Source: Ipomoea triloba
Taxonomy: Eukaryota; Streptophyta; Magnoliopsida; Solanales; Convolvulaceae
Assembly (NCBI RefSeq): GCF_003576645.1
Contig: NC_044917.1
Location: 300,212-364,211, forward strand
Length of the DNA: 64,000 bases
Reading direction: 5' to 3'
Shown one piece after another: positions 10,702-22,500 of the stretch (positions are counted from its first letter, which is position 1; the number at the start of each line of letters is the position of its first letter). The notes beneath the pieces were generated by a model. The model was not told the DNA's origin. It did not search any database and saw only the letters and a list, made by a program, of their open reading frames with translations. A program made the position numbers and the translations under genes.

Positions 10702-11379
10702 CTAGAACATGCGGATGGCTCGGCTGAGGAAAGAGGTGGTGGAGATGGAAGAGAGATTACCGGAGAAGAAAAATTCGACGGCATCTATACCCTCCCCGAA
10801 ACCCAAACGATTAAATCCGTTTTCCTCATAGAACCCAATGTCGTAGCAAATTGGAGTAGGCGGGATTGGAAGTAGTACGCAATAAATAATCTTGTACCCC
10901 GTGTTCACTTTCTGGATTTGAAACTCGACAGCGACAGTATTAGGACCTATTGCAACGAATTCTTTGAGCGAGTCTCCGACATCTTTTATGTACCAGTATT
11001 TTGTGGTGGGGCAGGTGGCGGCGCTGGGGATGGTGAACTCAATGCGGTACGGAGTGTCTTCTCGAACCACGGTGTCCTCCGTCACGTTGACCGTGGAAAA
11101 CGTGACGGGTAAATAACTAGTGGTCTCGTAAAAGTATGGGCATTGAATAATGTCCTCGGGGCATTTAACGTTGTCCACAAGACATAGCCCATCTCGTTTG
11201 GGGAAAATAGTGGAGAATATGTAGTAGGGCTTGCCAAGCTTGAGCTCCTTCCCGTCCTGGCTGATTATCGGCGGCAAAGGAAAAGCGTTCGACGACGACA
11301 AAGAATAGGCTATGAAGGGGAGGAACGATAATATTAAGGAAAAGAAAAAACAAAGATGGAGTAGTTGAGAAGTCTGCAT
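10702..11379 (-). CDS. Kunitz-family protein, subfamily 2 (six-cysteine type)
   Basis: Intronless, 225 aa. The signal peptide covers about residues 1-26. The Kunitz start motif ISQDGKELKLG precedes PYYIF near residue 52. Mature cysteines are at 66, 73, 80, 123, 167 and 178: the four classical ones plus an added pair in GLC (66) and IQC (80). An N-V-T sequon (N98) falls where soybean trypsin inhibitor has its reactive-site loop. The last two cysteines enclose a Pro-rich loop (CVLLPIPPTPIC). A TATA-like tttaaatt lies 82 bp upstream. Role as a secreted defence or storage protein is inferred from the family. Confidence 0.9.
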   Translation of the reverse strand: MQTSQLLHLCFFFSLILSFLPFIAYSLSSSNAFPLPPIISQDGKELKLGKPYYIFSTIFPKRDGLCLVDNVKCPEDIIQCPYFYETTSYLPVTFSTVNVTEDTVVREDTPYRIEFTIPSAATCPTTKYWYIKDVGDSLKEFVAIGPNTVAVEFQIQKVNTGYKIIYCVLLPIPPTPICYDIGFYEENGFNRLGFGEGIDAVEFFFSGNLSSISTTSFLSRAIRMF

Positions 11380-11460
11380 TTTATTGCGATAGGTTTTAAT
11401 TTAGTAATTTTGGGGTTGGTTTTGGTGAGGGATATGAGAAATGGGGACCTGAGAAGTCCC

Positions 11461-11468
11461 AATTTAAA
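11461..11468 (-). promoter_or_regulatory. TATA-like element of the Kunitz gene at 10702
   Basis: Minus-strand tttaaatt in the context cccaatttaaagagcg (plus). This is the diverged counterpart of the ttccaatttatagagc core in sister genes. Confidence 0.5.
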
Positions 11469-11479
11469 GAGCGACATAA

Positions 11480-12288
11480 ATAGTAAACATATTTCATGTG
11501 GTTGTTGTACCATTTTTCATGTGCATGCAGTACGTATAGTAGCTGTTGGTGAAATGACTCCAAATTGCTACTTATTTTATATGTGTGCGTCATACCCTCA
11601 CTAAATATTATATTTAATTTTTATAGGTAATGCCGCAGGTATTTCTCTACATCTTGAAATAATACTAATTGAAAATGTACCCTAGATTGTTTTGTAATCT
11701 TAGTTGACAAATTAAAGGACCACATCTAAATTTAGGTTTCCTATAAAACGGTACTTTGAACTTAATTAATTAATTGTTGTAATGAATTATGTTTTAATTT
11801 CATTTTCTTATAAATTATATATATAGCATTCAATAGCATGTGAAAATGCACAATTTGTATTTTTTTTGGTGTGTGGGGAATCGATGTCATATCACGTATT
11901 CTAAGATTCATGACTAGCTCCCAATTGAAATAATCAAGTCCATATACCCAAATGGGCATGTCGAGGAGATCATCCCAACTTGAACTGGTCGAGACGGGTC
12001 CCTAAGCAGTGGAGCGCTACTACGACCTCTATTTAGCGCGGTTGTTGTCCTTAGGTCAGAAACGTCGAGCTAGCTGGTCGGTAATGATTCCTCTCGGCGA
12101 CCTGCCCAGGTATTGTGTACGCATACAACACAAGGAGGAAGATATACTCGGGAAATATTACATATATCAAGCTAATTTACCAAACGTCTTTCTACAATTA
12201 GCTAATTCTATAAACTAGTCAAAACAGTAACCCAATCAACTAACAGCTAACAACTATTTACCAAACACCCCGATTATCTTCTTCTTCT

Positions 12289-12339
<51 letters not shown>

Positions 12340-12672
12340 AATTTTTATTTCATTTCTGCGCAGTTTAGTTGAATTTCAATAAATACATGAACCCGTACTC
12401 ACTATTATATGAATTGTTGATGCGATGCACGTATATTTGCGTGTAAGTATAGTACCGGTCCTTCAACACATTTCAAGGGACAAATTCTGTTGTAAAAGGC
12501 AGATGGAGATTTAATTTCTTAATTTAATTATTTTGAGTTCCTAAAGTTTTGCTACGTATATTTGTACTTCTCCTTTCTATATATATGTATGTTTTTTTTT
12601 CTCATTCAAACCTTTCTATAAAATTGAGTGTTGAAGCTAAGACACATTGCATGCATATAAACCGGATGTTTA
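11480..12672. other. Intergenic with a GC-richer island and a 47-bp poly-T
   Basis: Positions 11960-12160 are GC-richer than their surroundings and hold a 69-codon ORF with no recognisable similarity. Positions 12277-12337 are a (CTT)n tract running into about 47 T. No gene is supported. Confidence 0.5.
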
Positions 12673-12677
12673 CTGTT

Positions 12678-12866
12678 TGTGAGTCCAGCTTATATTATGT
12701 TATGTTATATCATTGTTTATTCTTTATGTTATGTTGTTAGTTTAGTTGCTGTAGCCTAGTCTTTAGTGATTAGCCTATAGAGTAGGAGAGTCTTTAGTGT
12801 GTTATGTTATATGGACTCTACCTCTCTCTTGTAATCAGTTACGGAATTCAAATTCACTTGTTAATC
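12678..12866 (+). repeat. 5' LTR of copia element A
   Basis: 189 bp, identical to 17016-17204 except for two transitions and one transversion near its 3' end. It contains several gttatgtta repeats and no long ORF. Confidence 0.92.
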
Positions 12867-12880
12867 TGGTATCAGACGCG
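12867..12880 (+). promoter_or_regulatory. Primer-binding site of copia element A
   Basis: TGGTATCAGACGCG directly abuts the LTR. The first nine bases match the complement of the plant initiator tRNA-Met 3' end. Confidence 0.8.
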
Positions 12881-12950
12881 TTAGGTTTAGCAGAGCTTTT
12901 CTTTCCTCTTTTCCCATTCGATCCGATCAATCCCCTCTCCGCTCACCACC

Positions 12951-15900
12951 ATGGCAGCCCCTCCGTCCGACGGTGCCATCACAGTCGCCACCAGTTCGTC
13001 GGCGGTGCCTCCGCCGTCTCTCACGGCTGCCCATCACTACGTCTTGGTGAAGTTGACGACAAGGAATTATCTTCACTGGAGAACGCAGCTCGTGCCATTT
13101 CTACGCGGACAGAGGCTTCTCAGCTTCCTCGACGGCACTCGTCCATGTCCGTCGGCCTTCCTTTCTCCGCAGCCTGCCTCATCCTCCGACTCACCTCCGA
13201 CACCCAATCCGGCGCACCAGGACTGGGTTCAACAGGATTAGAGTGTGTTATCCCTTCTGATCTCGTCTCTCACCGACGAGGTCATGTACCTCGCCGTCGG
13301 CAGGAACACCGCCCGGGAGGTCTGGGATGCCATCTCCGCCGCTCTTGCATCCTAGTCAAGGTCCCGATGCCTGAGCCTGCTCGGCCAGTTCCAAACCTTG
13401 CGTCAAGGGAACCAAACTCCGGCCGAATACCTTGGGAAGGCTCAGATGATCGTCGAGGCGCTTTCCCTCGCCGGCCGGCCGTTATCTCTGGATGAACAAC
13501 TGTTGTACGCTCTCCGTGGATTACGCCCGGAGTATCGCTCGATGGCCAGTACCCTGACCGTCTCCACCGCGACCATCACCCTGGCTCAGCTTGCAGATCA
13601 CCTGCAGAACCAATAATTCATCAACTCTGATGAATTCACCGTGGCCGATGTTGGAGCTCAGTCGCAGACATCTGTGGCTCTTTATGCAGGTCGTGGCCGA
13701 TCGCAAAACAACAATGGTGGTCGCGGCTCTGGAAATAACCGCGGTGGCCGGAACTGGAGAGGTCGCGGCAATGGAGGTCGTGGACGAGGCGGCGGCGGCG
13801 GCGGTTCTCCTCGCTGTCAGATATGCCGGTCGCATGGCTACACCGCCGTCCACTGCTTCCGGTGTTATGATGATCACCCGGCTACTCATGCGAATGTCGC
13901 TGTGGATGGTGAACATGGCACGGCAGTCTCCGACGCATGGTACCCGGATACCGGCGCTACGTCTCACGCAACTCCGAACGACGCTATGCTTAATCACTCG
14001 GATGTTTACAAAGGCGGGGACGTGTTAAAGGTCGGCAATGGCGCAGGTTTGGCAGTCTCCCGAATCGGCCATGCAGTAATCCCGTCCCAGTCTAAACAAT
14101 TAAAAATGTCAAAAATTCTATGTGTTCCAAAATTGTCGTTACCACTTCTATCTGTGTTTAAATTTACAAATGAAATAATGTATTCTTTGAGTTTCATAAC
14201 AACTGTTTCTTTGTGAAGGACTGCAACACTCGGGCGGTGCTTCTTAAAGGGTCAACGGTCGGTGGTCTCTACAAGTTGTCCGTTCCTCAGTCTCACTTTG
14301 CGTTTGTGTCTGCTCGAGCCTCATCAGTTATTTGGCATCAACGGCTTGGGCATCCCCACAATCAAGTTTTGAGTCGTGTCTTACCACAGTGTCCTGTTAG
14401 TGTTAATAATTTAAATAGACACAATCTTTGTACACCGTGCCAACTTGGAAAATCGGCACGTTTTCCATTAGATAGGGTCGATAATAATAGTCGCAATGTC
14501 CTAGATTTATTATACACAGATATCTGGGGCCCATCTCCGGTTATTTCCTCTACTGGGTCCAGATATTTCATGCTGTTTGTCGATGATTTCACCCGATATT
14601 GCTGGTTTTACCCTTTACGGCTGAAGTCCGATATATATAAAATTTTTGATTCTTTTCGGGTGATGGTGGAACGGCGGTTTTCCCGTTCTATCAAAACCAT
14701 ACAGTCCGACTTAGGGGGTGAATACTTCCGCCTTCATAAAACCTTTGAATCACTCGGAATATTTCACAGAAAATCGTGCGCATACACTCACGAACAAAAT
14801 GGCAGAGTTGAACGCCGGCATAGACATATTGTCGAAACCGGTCTATCTCTTTTAGCCACGAGTTCTACTCCGCATACATACTGGGACTATGCCTTCGAAA
14901 CAGCTACACAATTAATCAATTGTCTACCCTCGGCTGCCATTAACTTTGACAGTCCACACTATCGTCTCTTCCAAACCCCACCTACATATACATTCTTTCG
15001 TGTCTTCGGGTGTCAATGTTTTCCCTATCTTCGTCCTTATAACAAGCATAAAATTGAGTATCGCTCCACCTCCTGTGTCTTCCTAGGTTACCCGGTTTCA
15101 TTTAAGGGGTATCGCTGCATGGATCTGAAAACTGGGGTTGTCTACATCTGTCGTCATGTCCGATTTAACGAGTCCATCTTTCCTTTTGAAACTCCTTTGC
15201 AGGTTAATCCTACTCCGCCACCACTCAGTGATGAACCCTGGGGTATGTGTCCAAGCACTGTAGCTGGAGCAATGAACTTGACTCCTGCGGTGTTGCCTTT
15301 GGCTCAAGAACCACCTCACCTCGCTATTCAACCTCCTCCAGCTCCAGCTGAGGCGCAATCTGATTCGGCCCCGTCGCAGGTCAGACCTGGTAATACTGAT
15401 GGTCATGCCATGCGCACTCGGCGTAAAACAAAAGGAACTGGTGAACAATTCTACGCCCTTACAACCACTGTGGATCCCACATGTTACTCACAAGCGGTCG
15501 GACATGCCCAATGGCGGGATGCTATGGACCAAGAGTTTAATGCCTTGCTCCATAATAACACCTGGAAATTAATACCCCCGAACCCGAACATGAATGTCAT
15601 TGGCTGCAAATGGGTGTTCAGAACTAAACGTAAGGCGGATGGCACAATTGAACGACACAAGGCAAGGCTTGTTGCCAAAGGTTTTAATCAAGTTGCTGGA
15701 GAAGATTTCTTTGACACCTTCAGTCCAGTCGTCAAACCGACTACTGTTCGACTACTATTCTCCCTTGTTGTCTCTAACAAATGGACACTACGCCAGCTAG
15801 ACGTGCACAATGCTTTTTTAAATGGTTATCTCTCCGAGACTATGTATATGAAACAACCTCCGGGGTATGAGGATCCTGTACATCCTACCCATGTGTGTCT

Positions 15901-17008
15901 TCTGCAACGATCTCTTTATGGGCTTAAACAGGCACCTCGTGCGTGGTTCAAGCGCCTGCATGACTTCTTGTGTTCCTCAGGGTTTTCTGCTTCAAAGACT
16001 GATGTGTCTCTCTTTTACCACACAGCTGGTGCATCTAAGATTTACCTGCTAGTCTACGTTGACGACATCATTGTGTTAGGTAATGATACTCAGTTGATTG
16101 ACATGCTCTTAGCCCGCCTATCCGGAACCTTTAAGATCAGAGATTTGGGAGCTCCGAGTTTCTTTCTGGGCATTGAAACAATTATTGACTCTCATGGGTT
16201 TATACTTTCCCAACGGCGTTACATGAAAGATATTTTGACGTGAGCTGGTATGACGGACTGCAAAGCACTGGCAACTCCTGCTGCTACTACTCAATTGGTT
16301 ACTCCAACTGATGAAGTTTTTGACAATCCTACTCAGTATCGTCTCATAGTTGGTGCTCTGCAATACCTCACCATTACTCGGCCTGATCTGTCCTTTTCTG
16401 TTAATCGCCTCTCTCAGTTTATGCACTCTCCAACGACAGAACACTGGGGTCTCTTAAAGCGGGTTATTCGATATGTGCAAGGAACACAGCAATATGGTCT
16501 CCGTTTATCTCCTTCTTCGTCTACAGAACTACATGCTTACTCCGACTCTGACTGGGCAGGCTGCCCTGTAGACAGGAAATCCACTAGCGGCTACGTAGTT
16601 TACTATGGGGACAATCTTATCTCTTGGCTCTCTCGCAAGCAACGTACAGTCGCACGCTCTTCGACGGAAGCTGAGTATAAAGGCTTGGCTGATGTTTCTG
16701 CAGAAGTTACCTGGGTAGTCTCTCTTCTCCGTGAGCTAGGGCTCGACACCGGCAAACCAGCTCACTTATGGTGTGACAACCTCGGCGCTACTTATCTCGC
16801 AGCCAATTCTGTGTTTCATGCTAGGACCAAGCATGTGGAGATTGATTTCCACTTTGTTCGAGACAAGGTAGCTTCCGGGGCTTTTACGGTAAATTTTGTC
16901 TCCTCACAGGACCAGCTGGCTGACATCTTCACTAAACCGCTTCCAGCACCGCGATTCCACGCTCTTCGGCGCAAGCTCAATGTTGTGGAGATTCAACAAT
17001 TCGCTTGA
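12951..17008 (+). pseudogene. gag-pol of copia element A, broken
   Basis: One gag-pol reading frame can be followed from 12951 to 17008 through four stops (13239-13241, 13353-13355, 13614-13616, 16241-16243) and one frameshift near 14165-14213. Domains in order: gag (AHHYVLVKL onward); Gly/Arg-rich segment; zinc knuckle CQIC...H...C near 13818-13860; protease PDTGATSHAT near 13948; integrase HHCC (HQRLGHPH, CTPCQLGKSARF) and core (DIWGP, DLGGEY); RT (KWVFRTKRKADGTIERHKAR, YVDDII); and RNase H ending in ADIFTKPLP. Two stops look like C-to-T changes (CAG to TAG, CGA to TGA) and a third could be. No intact protein can be made. Confidence 0.92.
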
Positions 17009-17015
17009 GGGGGTG

Positions 17016-17204
17016 TGTGAGTCCAGCTTATATTATGTTATGTTATATCATTGTTTATTCTTTATGTTATGTTGTTAGTTTAGTTGCTGTAGCCTAGTCT
17101 TTAGTGATTAGCCTATAGAGTAGGAGAGTCTTTAGTGTGTTATGTTATATGGACTCTATCTCTCTCCTGTAATCAGTTACGGAATTCAAATTCCCTTGTT
17201 AATC
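17016..17204 (+). repeat. 3' LTR of copia element A
   Basis: 189 bp partner of 12678-12866. It is followed at once by the second CTGTT target copy. Confidence 0.92.
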
Positions 17205-17209
17205 CTGTT

Positions 17210-18304
17210 TCAAACAAAAATGTCAATACGATGAGTCAAACTTAGAATGAAGAAAAATTAAATAATATTTTTATATTGAAATTATTTGTAAGAATTGGAA
17301 GGTCCAAATAAAGATATCACACATGACTCATATTTTGATTGAAATGACCTTACTTATACTTGTGTAGTAATCAACTTTGCACTTCAATAACTAGATATTG
17401 AACTTGATCTTTCAAGTTTTTGCCTATTAAAATGTTATAATCTTCATGTACTACATAATATATAATACGACACTGTTCCTATAAGTCGAGTATATTGTGA
17501 TTGTAATGTCGTGTTATCATGGGGTTGGGTAATGGGTCTACTTCGTACAAACTAATAAATGTGTGACGGCACGCAAAATATAATGTCAAGGGAAGATTAA
17601 TTCTACTACTAATACGGACGGATTCGTAATAATTATGTATCATCGATCCATACGAGATAATAATGAACAAGCTAAGTGTGATTATTAATTGATAATCAAT
17701 CTAAAACAAGAAAATGCATGCATGGTAGATGATGACTTCAAACGATTATTACATTGTAATTAATTAGCCTCGGAGTTTTCGTCGCCATGTGATTTTGAAA
17801 GCTGTTCCATTAACTTACAATAGTTTGCTTACAATGAGGGAGTTAAGATAAAATAAATTGTAAGGAAGGAGTATGGTGAGAATAAAGTAAAAATTTAAAT
17901 TATATTATTTGATAGATAAAATAGAACTATTGTAAATTTTGGTTATAGTGTTTAGTATATATTAGGATTTGAAAAATGAATAAGTATTTTAAGATCAAAG
18001 TGTCCGTGTAATTGTAATTTCTAACAAAAGAGATAAGATTATTAGGGATGACAATTTTGATCCTGGCACTCTAAACTTTCTTTTTTCATGTATTATGGAA
18101 TTACGATTACTTGGGGAGGTGAGATTTGTAAATTTTCAAATTTAAAGAATTGTAATTCCTTCTAATCAAACTCTAGAATTTTCCACTTCTAGATTTTTTT
18201 GAATTCTACTGACTCGGTTACAATGTAGTATTTTCCACTTCTAGATTAAATGAAAAAAAAGAATTACAATTCCTTTCTACCAAATAAGCAATTAGGGAAG
18301 AAAA
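17210..18304. other. Intergenic, AT-rich
   Basis: No gene seen. A short direct repeat attttccacttctagatt occurs at about 18178-18195 and 18231-18248. Confidence 0.55.
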
Positions 18305-18316
18305 GGTCCCCTACCT

Positions 18317-18603
18317 CCGATTGTCTTAATTTTTGTACTAGTTATAATTCGTCTTTTTTAGATCACTCGTATGTTGGTTTGATAGTTAAGCAGTGTCGTT
18401 TAATTGCTATGGACATTAGGAACGTATCTGTTCGCTATTCCAAGAGGTAAGCAAATCATGTGGCTCATGTATTGACACCGACAACTGATTCCTTGTGGAG
18501 TCTTGGATGTCAATTCCACCCGCTTGTATTTCTCATAGTCTCATGCATCTTGTTGATTTCTAATGCAATATTTGGTTATTTTCCAAAAAAAAAAAAAAAA
18601 AAG
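18317..18603 (+). mobile_element. 5'-truncated LINE copy with poly(A) tail and 12-bp TSD
   Basis: A segment of about 287 bp ends in (A)18 at 18585-18602. It is flanked by ggtcccctacct at 18305-18316 and 18604-18615. Its translation (LNFCTSYNSS, HSYVGLIVKQC, NHVAHVLT) is the C-terminal RNase H end of the same LINE family as the copy at 5876-6487 (LNFCSTFNSS, LSYVGILIKQC, NQVAHVLAR). An in-frame stop after YSKR and the severe truncation make it inactive. Confidence 0.85.
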
Positions 18604-18615
18604 GGTCCCCTACCT

Positions 18616-20166
18616 TTTGTCCACGTACTTACACTTTGGTGAAGATGCGATTTTAATCCGTGGCGGGTTGGTTACTCGTCAGATCAACATTTTGGTTGGC
18701 TTTTGTTTTTTCATGGGTTTAGGTAAACATGCATGTTTACATAACATATATTTTAAACAGTTACAACATATACCTTATTCTCTATGATTTACAGGGAATA
18801 AAAAAAAACCCAACATATACGTGCAAGTTGTGTTTAGTGGTAATGGAATAATGAAGTGCGTGGGGCCATTCTCACACCGGAAATCGTCTCAATGAGTGGA
18901 TCGAAAGGGAGTTAAATAATATGTGGTTAAGTACAAGAGTGTTAAGTGTTTCGAAGCTAGGTTGCAAGATATCAAGGAACAACTAAGTACAAAGAACAAT
19001 GGTACCGTAAAGCAATTAACAAATTTAATTAATAATAGATGGTAAAAATAAGGGATTTCGACTTTGTCACTTTTGTATATATAGATGCTATAGTGTGTCT
19101 TTGGTTAAAATTGGCGTATGCCTTGACAAGGAACTAGAGAGACACTACTAAACACCACTACTACTCTTGTAAACATTGGACTCTCAATTAGATTTAAGTC
19201 ACATATATTCTCATGGCGACTCAAGCCAATTGAAGGAATTCGTCAAACATGTGGTGTTTACTAAGTACGTCTCCTTCCAACTCCCTATTTCTCAAAGCAA
19301 AGTTGGACTACTATCTGTTTTCATTTCCTATATATGTTTAACTAGCTTGCTCGCTCTAACTTGTTATCATTTGCTTAGTTTCTATAAATTGTTCAAAATT
19401 TGTGTTTAATTTACATCTTCCTTGGCTAACCAAACCTCCAATCCCCGACCAAAAACAAAATTTATTTTTATTTGTTCTGAATACCACTATACTTCTTCAG
19501 AGCGAATCACCACACATCTGACTAATTTAAAAGTTTATAGTAATTAACCATGCATTATATTGTAACTTGTAAGAATGTGGTGTCCAAATATATAAATTAA
19601 TAGTTTCGGAAAAGGGTTGTTAACCATGCCTTCGTCCAAATCTTTGCCGCCATGGCAACCCGGCCAAAGCATTGAGAAAACTAATGAAAGCCGGACTTCT
19701 CATTAGAATTTTTCCTTAATTAGTTTATCCTATCTGCAAAACATTCCTATAAAAGTCAAAGGTTTAAAAGGAATGGGTACGGTGCTTCATTTGGTGAGAC
19801 TACTTCCACATGTACACTTGTATAGTCGTATTGGTTTGGCTAATTACTTTTCGAGTGCCTAAATCTATCTAATCTTATGTACACGTACCATAAATTTTGA
19901 CCTGCACCCATTTAGAATGATATTAAATATGTCACCATTGAGATAATAAATTTTATTTATTATAAAAGATCAGATCTCAATTATTTCGTACATACGAATT
20001 GAAGAAATTAAGGATACATATATAACACCTGAGAGTACGTACTGAGCTGCTGTCCTATGCAACAGATCAGACAAATTATTACATGTCCCCAATGCAACAA
20101 AACACTCCGATCCAATCCACAAATTGATCACTGTTCTAGCTAGCTACAGTGACGAATCTATACGTA
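18616..20166. other. Intergenic, no supported gene
   Basis: Short ORFs only; a 77-codon ORF at 19176 has no recognisable domain. From about 19990 the sequence is the conserved 3' flank of subfamily-2 Kunitz genes (gagctgctgtcctatgca, cagacaaattatta). Confidence 0.5.
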
Positions 20167-20823
20167 CTAGCAGCGGGCGGGCTTGTCGATGGCGACGGTG
20201 GAATTAGTTGTACCAATGGAGAAGAAAAACTGGGCAGGGAGGACGCCCGACCCTATACCCAGACGATTATATCCATATGTGGATACGAATCCAACGTCGT
20301 AGCAAATAGGATAAGGCGGAATTGGAATTAGTACGCACTGCATGATCTTGTAACCCCCCGACTCCACTTTTTGGACTATAAATTCCACAGCGAGCTTCTT
20401 GGGACCTATAGCGACGAAATCATTGTCTGCGTATCCGTCTTCCTCCTTTAGGTACCAGAAGTTTTCGTCGCTACAGTTTCCCGGGGCGGACAACTCAATA
20501 CGGTAGGGAGTGTCCTCTCGAACCACGGTGTCCTCCGTCGAGTTGGCGACGGAGGAGAACGTGACAGGCAGGCCACGAGGGTCGTCGTAGAAAGTGGGGC
20601 ACTGGATGATGTCTTTGGGGCACTTAACGTTGTCCACCAGGCACAACCCAACTTGTGGGAACAGAGAGGAGGAAACATAGTACGGCTTGCCCAACTTAAC
20701 CTCCTTTCCTTCCACGCTAATTACCGGCGGTAAAGGAATCTGCCTTAATGAAAAGGCTCTCAAGGGGAGGAACGATAATAATAACAAAGCATATGGCAAG
20801 AGCTGATAATGAAGAGTCTTCAT
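20167..20823 (-). CDS. Kunitz-family protein, subfamily 2 (six-cysteine type plus terminal Cys)
   Basis: Intronless, 218 aa. The signal peptide is about residues 1-25. The signature SVEGKEVKLGKPYYV starts at 36. Cysteines are at 61, 68, 75, 117, 163 and 174, with an additional one as the final residue (218), which leaves an unpaired thiol. The sequon N94-S-T lies in the segment aligned with the canonical reactive-site loop. It is closely related to the genes at 22501, 24961 and 35939; all share 5' and 3' flanks, so these are recent tandem duplicates. A fragment of the SAC7-like gene lies about 800 bp upstream (21605-21800), as expected if the unit was copied together with part of that gene. 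Confidence 0.9.
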   Translation of the reverse strand: MKTLHYQLLPYALLLLSFLPLRAFSLRQIPLPPVISVEGKEVKLGKPYYVSSSLFPQVGLCLVDNVKCPKDIIQCPTFYDDPRGLPVTFSSVANSTEDTVVREDTPYRIELSAPGNCSDENFWYLKEEDGYADNDFVAIGPKKLAVEFIVQKVESGGYKIMQCVLIPIPPYPICYDVGFVSTYGYNRLGIGSGVLPAQFFFSIGTTNSTVAIDKPARC

Positions 20824-20900
20824 TTAATTTTGATATTTTCAACTTGATTTTGGTGTTTCACATGAGAATGAAGGAGATAGAGGAGCTAAGGTTCCAATTT

Positions 20901-20908
20901 AATTTATA
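20901..20908 (-). promoter_or_regulatory. TATA box of the Kunitz gene at 20167
   Basis: Minus-strand tataaatt in the shared core. This copy has a 5-bp extension (ccaatttaatttatagagc) relative to its sisters. Confidence 0.65.
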
Positions 20909-20909
20909 G

Positions 20910-21604
20910 AGCTAGTGAACATGCATATAGTAGCTGTACGTACTGTTAATAATATATTTTTTTTAAAAAAATATCAAAATCCTTCACCATCTATCATGAT
21001 AATAAAACTATTTTTTATTCACTAGTATAATCAAGTGGCCCACCCCACCTTACCTTACCACACATTAAAAAATACATCTACTTATTAATATCATATTAAA
21101 AAGAAACTTATGAGAGACCATACCCAAATTTAATGGGCAAAAGACTATAGAATATTACAAATTTGGGCAAAACCTTGCAAGAATCAAATAACTTGGCTAT
21201 TAAAATATGAAGTGGTACTGTGGTAGCAATACATCATTGTAACCCAACAAAATCTTGGCTATTGAAAATAGGCAAAATCTTCTCTATTTAATCATTTCAA
21301 GGATTCTCACCCTGAAAATATCAATTTTTTTTAATAAGTATTACACTTTCCCTCCTAAGTATTACAATTTTTTTTTTCTAAGTAACTCTTCAACCCATAG
21401 TATTACATTTTGATTGATTTAAAAGTAGTACATTTTTCATTAAAAGTATCACATTTTTCTCATAAGAATTATATATACTTAACTTCATAAGTAAGACCAA
21501 TCAATTTACCATTGATTAGTATTACATTTTTTCTCATAAGTAACTATTTATCCCTTAAATGGTAGATTTTAATTTTAGATATATGCTACTAAAAAAATGA
21601 AGGG
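20910..21604. other. Upstream flank of the Kunitz gene at 20167
   Basis: AT-rich. It holds repeat U and several tattac-type repeats (21340-21540). No gene seen. Confidence 0.5.
21150..21270. repeat. Kunitz-upstream repeat U (five copies in the window)
   Basis: A ~120-bp unit beginning gaatatta and containing gcaaaaacttgcaag, aaatatgaagtggtac and cttgggtattaaaaata in its consensus. Copies lie at about 21150-21270, 23670-23802, 25903-26037, 37246-37360 and 41831-41960. Four lie 5' of subfamily-2 Kunitz genes. The fifth is a tandem repeat just right of copia element B. Confidence 0.75.
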
Positions 21605-21800
21605 TTTCACAAATCCAGCCATTATTCCCAAACTTATTCTAGCCCAAATCATTAAAAACAATAGGTTCCAAGGATCATATATATTGAACTATAAGTACAA
21701 AATGAACATTATATTGTGTATAAGGCTTGAGAATACAAAGAAAAAGGAAATATGGTTCACACAAACTATTACTTGTACAATGCAAAATAAGAAAAATAAG
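21605..21800 (-). pseudogene. Remnant of the SAC7-like gene's last exon and intron
   Basis: This aligns with 26326-26505, covering part of the final coding exon and the adjoining intron of the complete SAC7-like gene. Shared runs include agcccaaatcatt, ttccaaggatcatat, gtgtataaggctt and actattacttgtacaatgc. Many substitutions and small indels destroy the reading frame. It sits upstream of the Kunitz gene at 20167, at a place comparable to where the full gene lies relative to the Kunitz gene at 24961. Confidence 0.8.
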
Positions 21801-22500
21801 CATAAGGAAATAAACTAGTTGTTAATTACTAATCGATTCAAATTAATAGGCTAATAGATTGATCACATTAGTCCAACTTAAAATCAATATAATAAGGCTA
21901 ATAAATTGATCACATACATGAGGAGTCGAACTTAAAATCTGATAGTTAACAAATTTGTTTGAACTATCAAAATAATCTATGTTTACAACATATTGACAAT
22001 ATTTTTTTATTTTTTTTTTTACAAATGCGACATTGATTTTTAAAAAATGAATTATAATTTTTATTGATTTATATTTCCATCCCCTAAATAAAACCAACGA
22101 ACACATGTTACAATAATTTAATTAGTCCTACAAATTACATTTATCTTCTTCTCGATCTATAGGGATCTATCTATATGTTAACAAATATTTTTTGATATAT
22201 AAATGTGCACGGCCCTTTTAATAATAAAAGTCTAAAAATAAAATAAATTCGAATGCTCCGTAAACCGCAATTATTTATTTATTTATTTATTGTAATACAT
22301 TATACATACATTCATCTTATTTAAAAAAAAAAAAAACATAATTCCACAAATACGAAGAAATTAAGGATACATAACCCTTGAGAGTACTGCGCTGCTGTCC
22401 TATGCATGGCATGCAGCTAGCAGACAAATTATTACACACATGCATACATGTCCCCGACAAAACGTAACCACAATGCATAAATACTACATTCTTCAGTGTT
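21801..22500. other. Intergenic; 3' flank of the Kunitz gene at 22501
   Basis: AT-rich, no gene. From about 22240 it follows the conserved downstream sequence of this Kunitz group (atacgaagaaattaaggata, gctgctgtcctatgcatggc). Confidence 0.55.

Larger units (their letters stand above)
12678..17204 (+). mobile_element. Complete Ty1/copia LTR retrotransposon A (coding-dead)
   Basis: 4527-bp element with two 189-bp LTRs (three differences, about 98.4% identical) and a 5-bp target duplication CTGTT at 12673-12677 and 17205-17209. A primer-binding site complementary to initiator tRNA-Met (TGGTATCAG) follows the left LTR. A purine tract (gagggggtg, 17007-17015) precedes the right LTR. The domain order gag, protease, integrase, RT, RNase H is that of copia. 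The LTR starts TG but ends TC rather than CA. Four in-frame stops and one frameshift show the copy is inactive. Confidence 0.95.

Noticed and set aside
12009..12218. 69-codon ORF in a GC-richer patch.
   Set aside because: No similarity recognised, no promoter context, length expected by chance in GC-rich DNA.
19176..19409. 77-codon ORF with a hydrophobic C terminus.
   Set aside because: No recognisable domain or family; AT-rich hydrophobic ORFs of this size occur by chance here.
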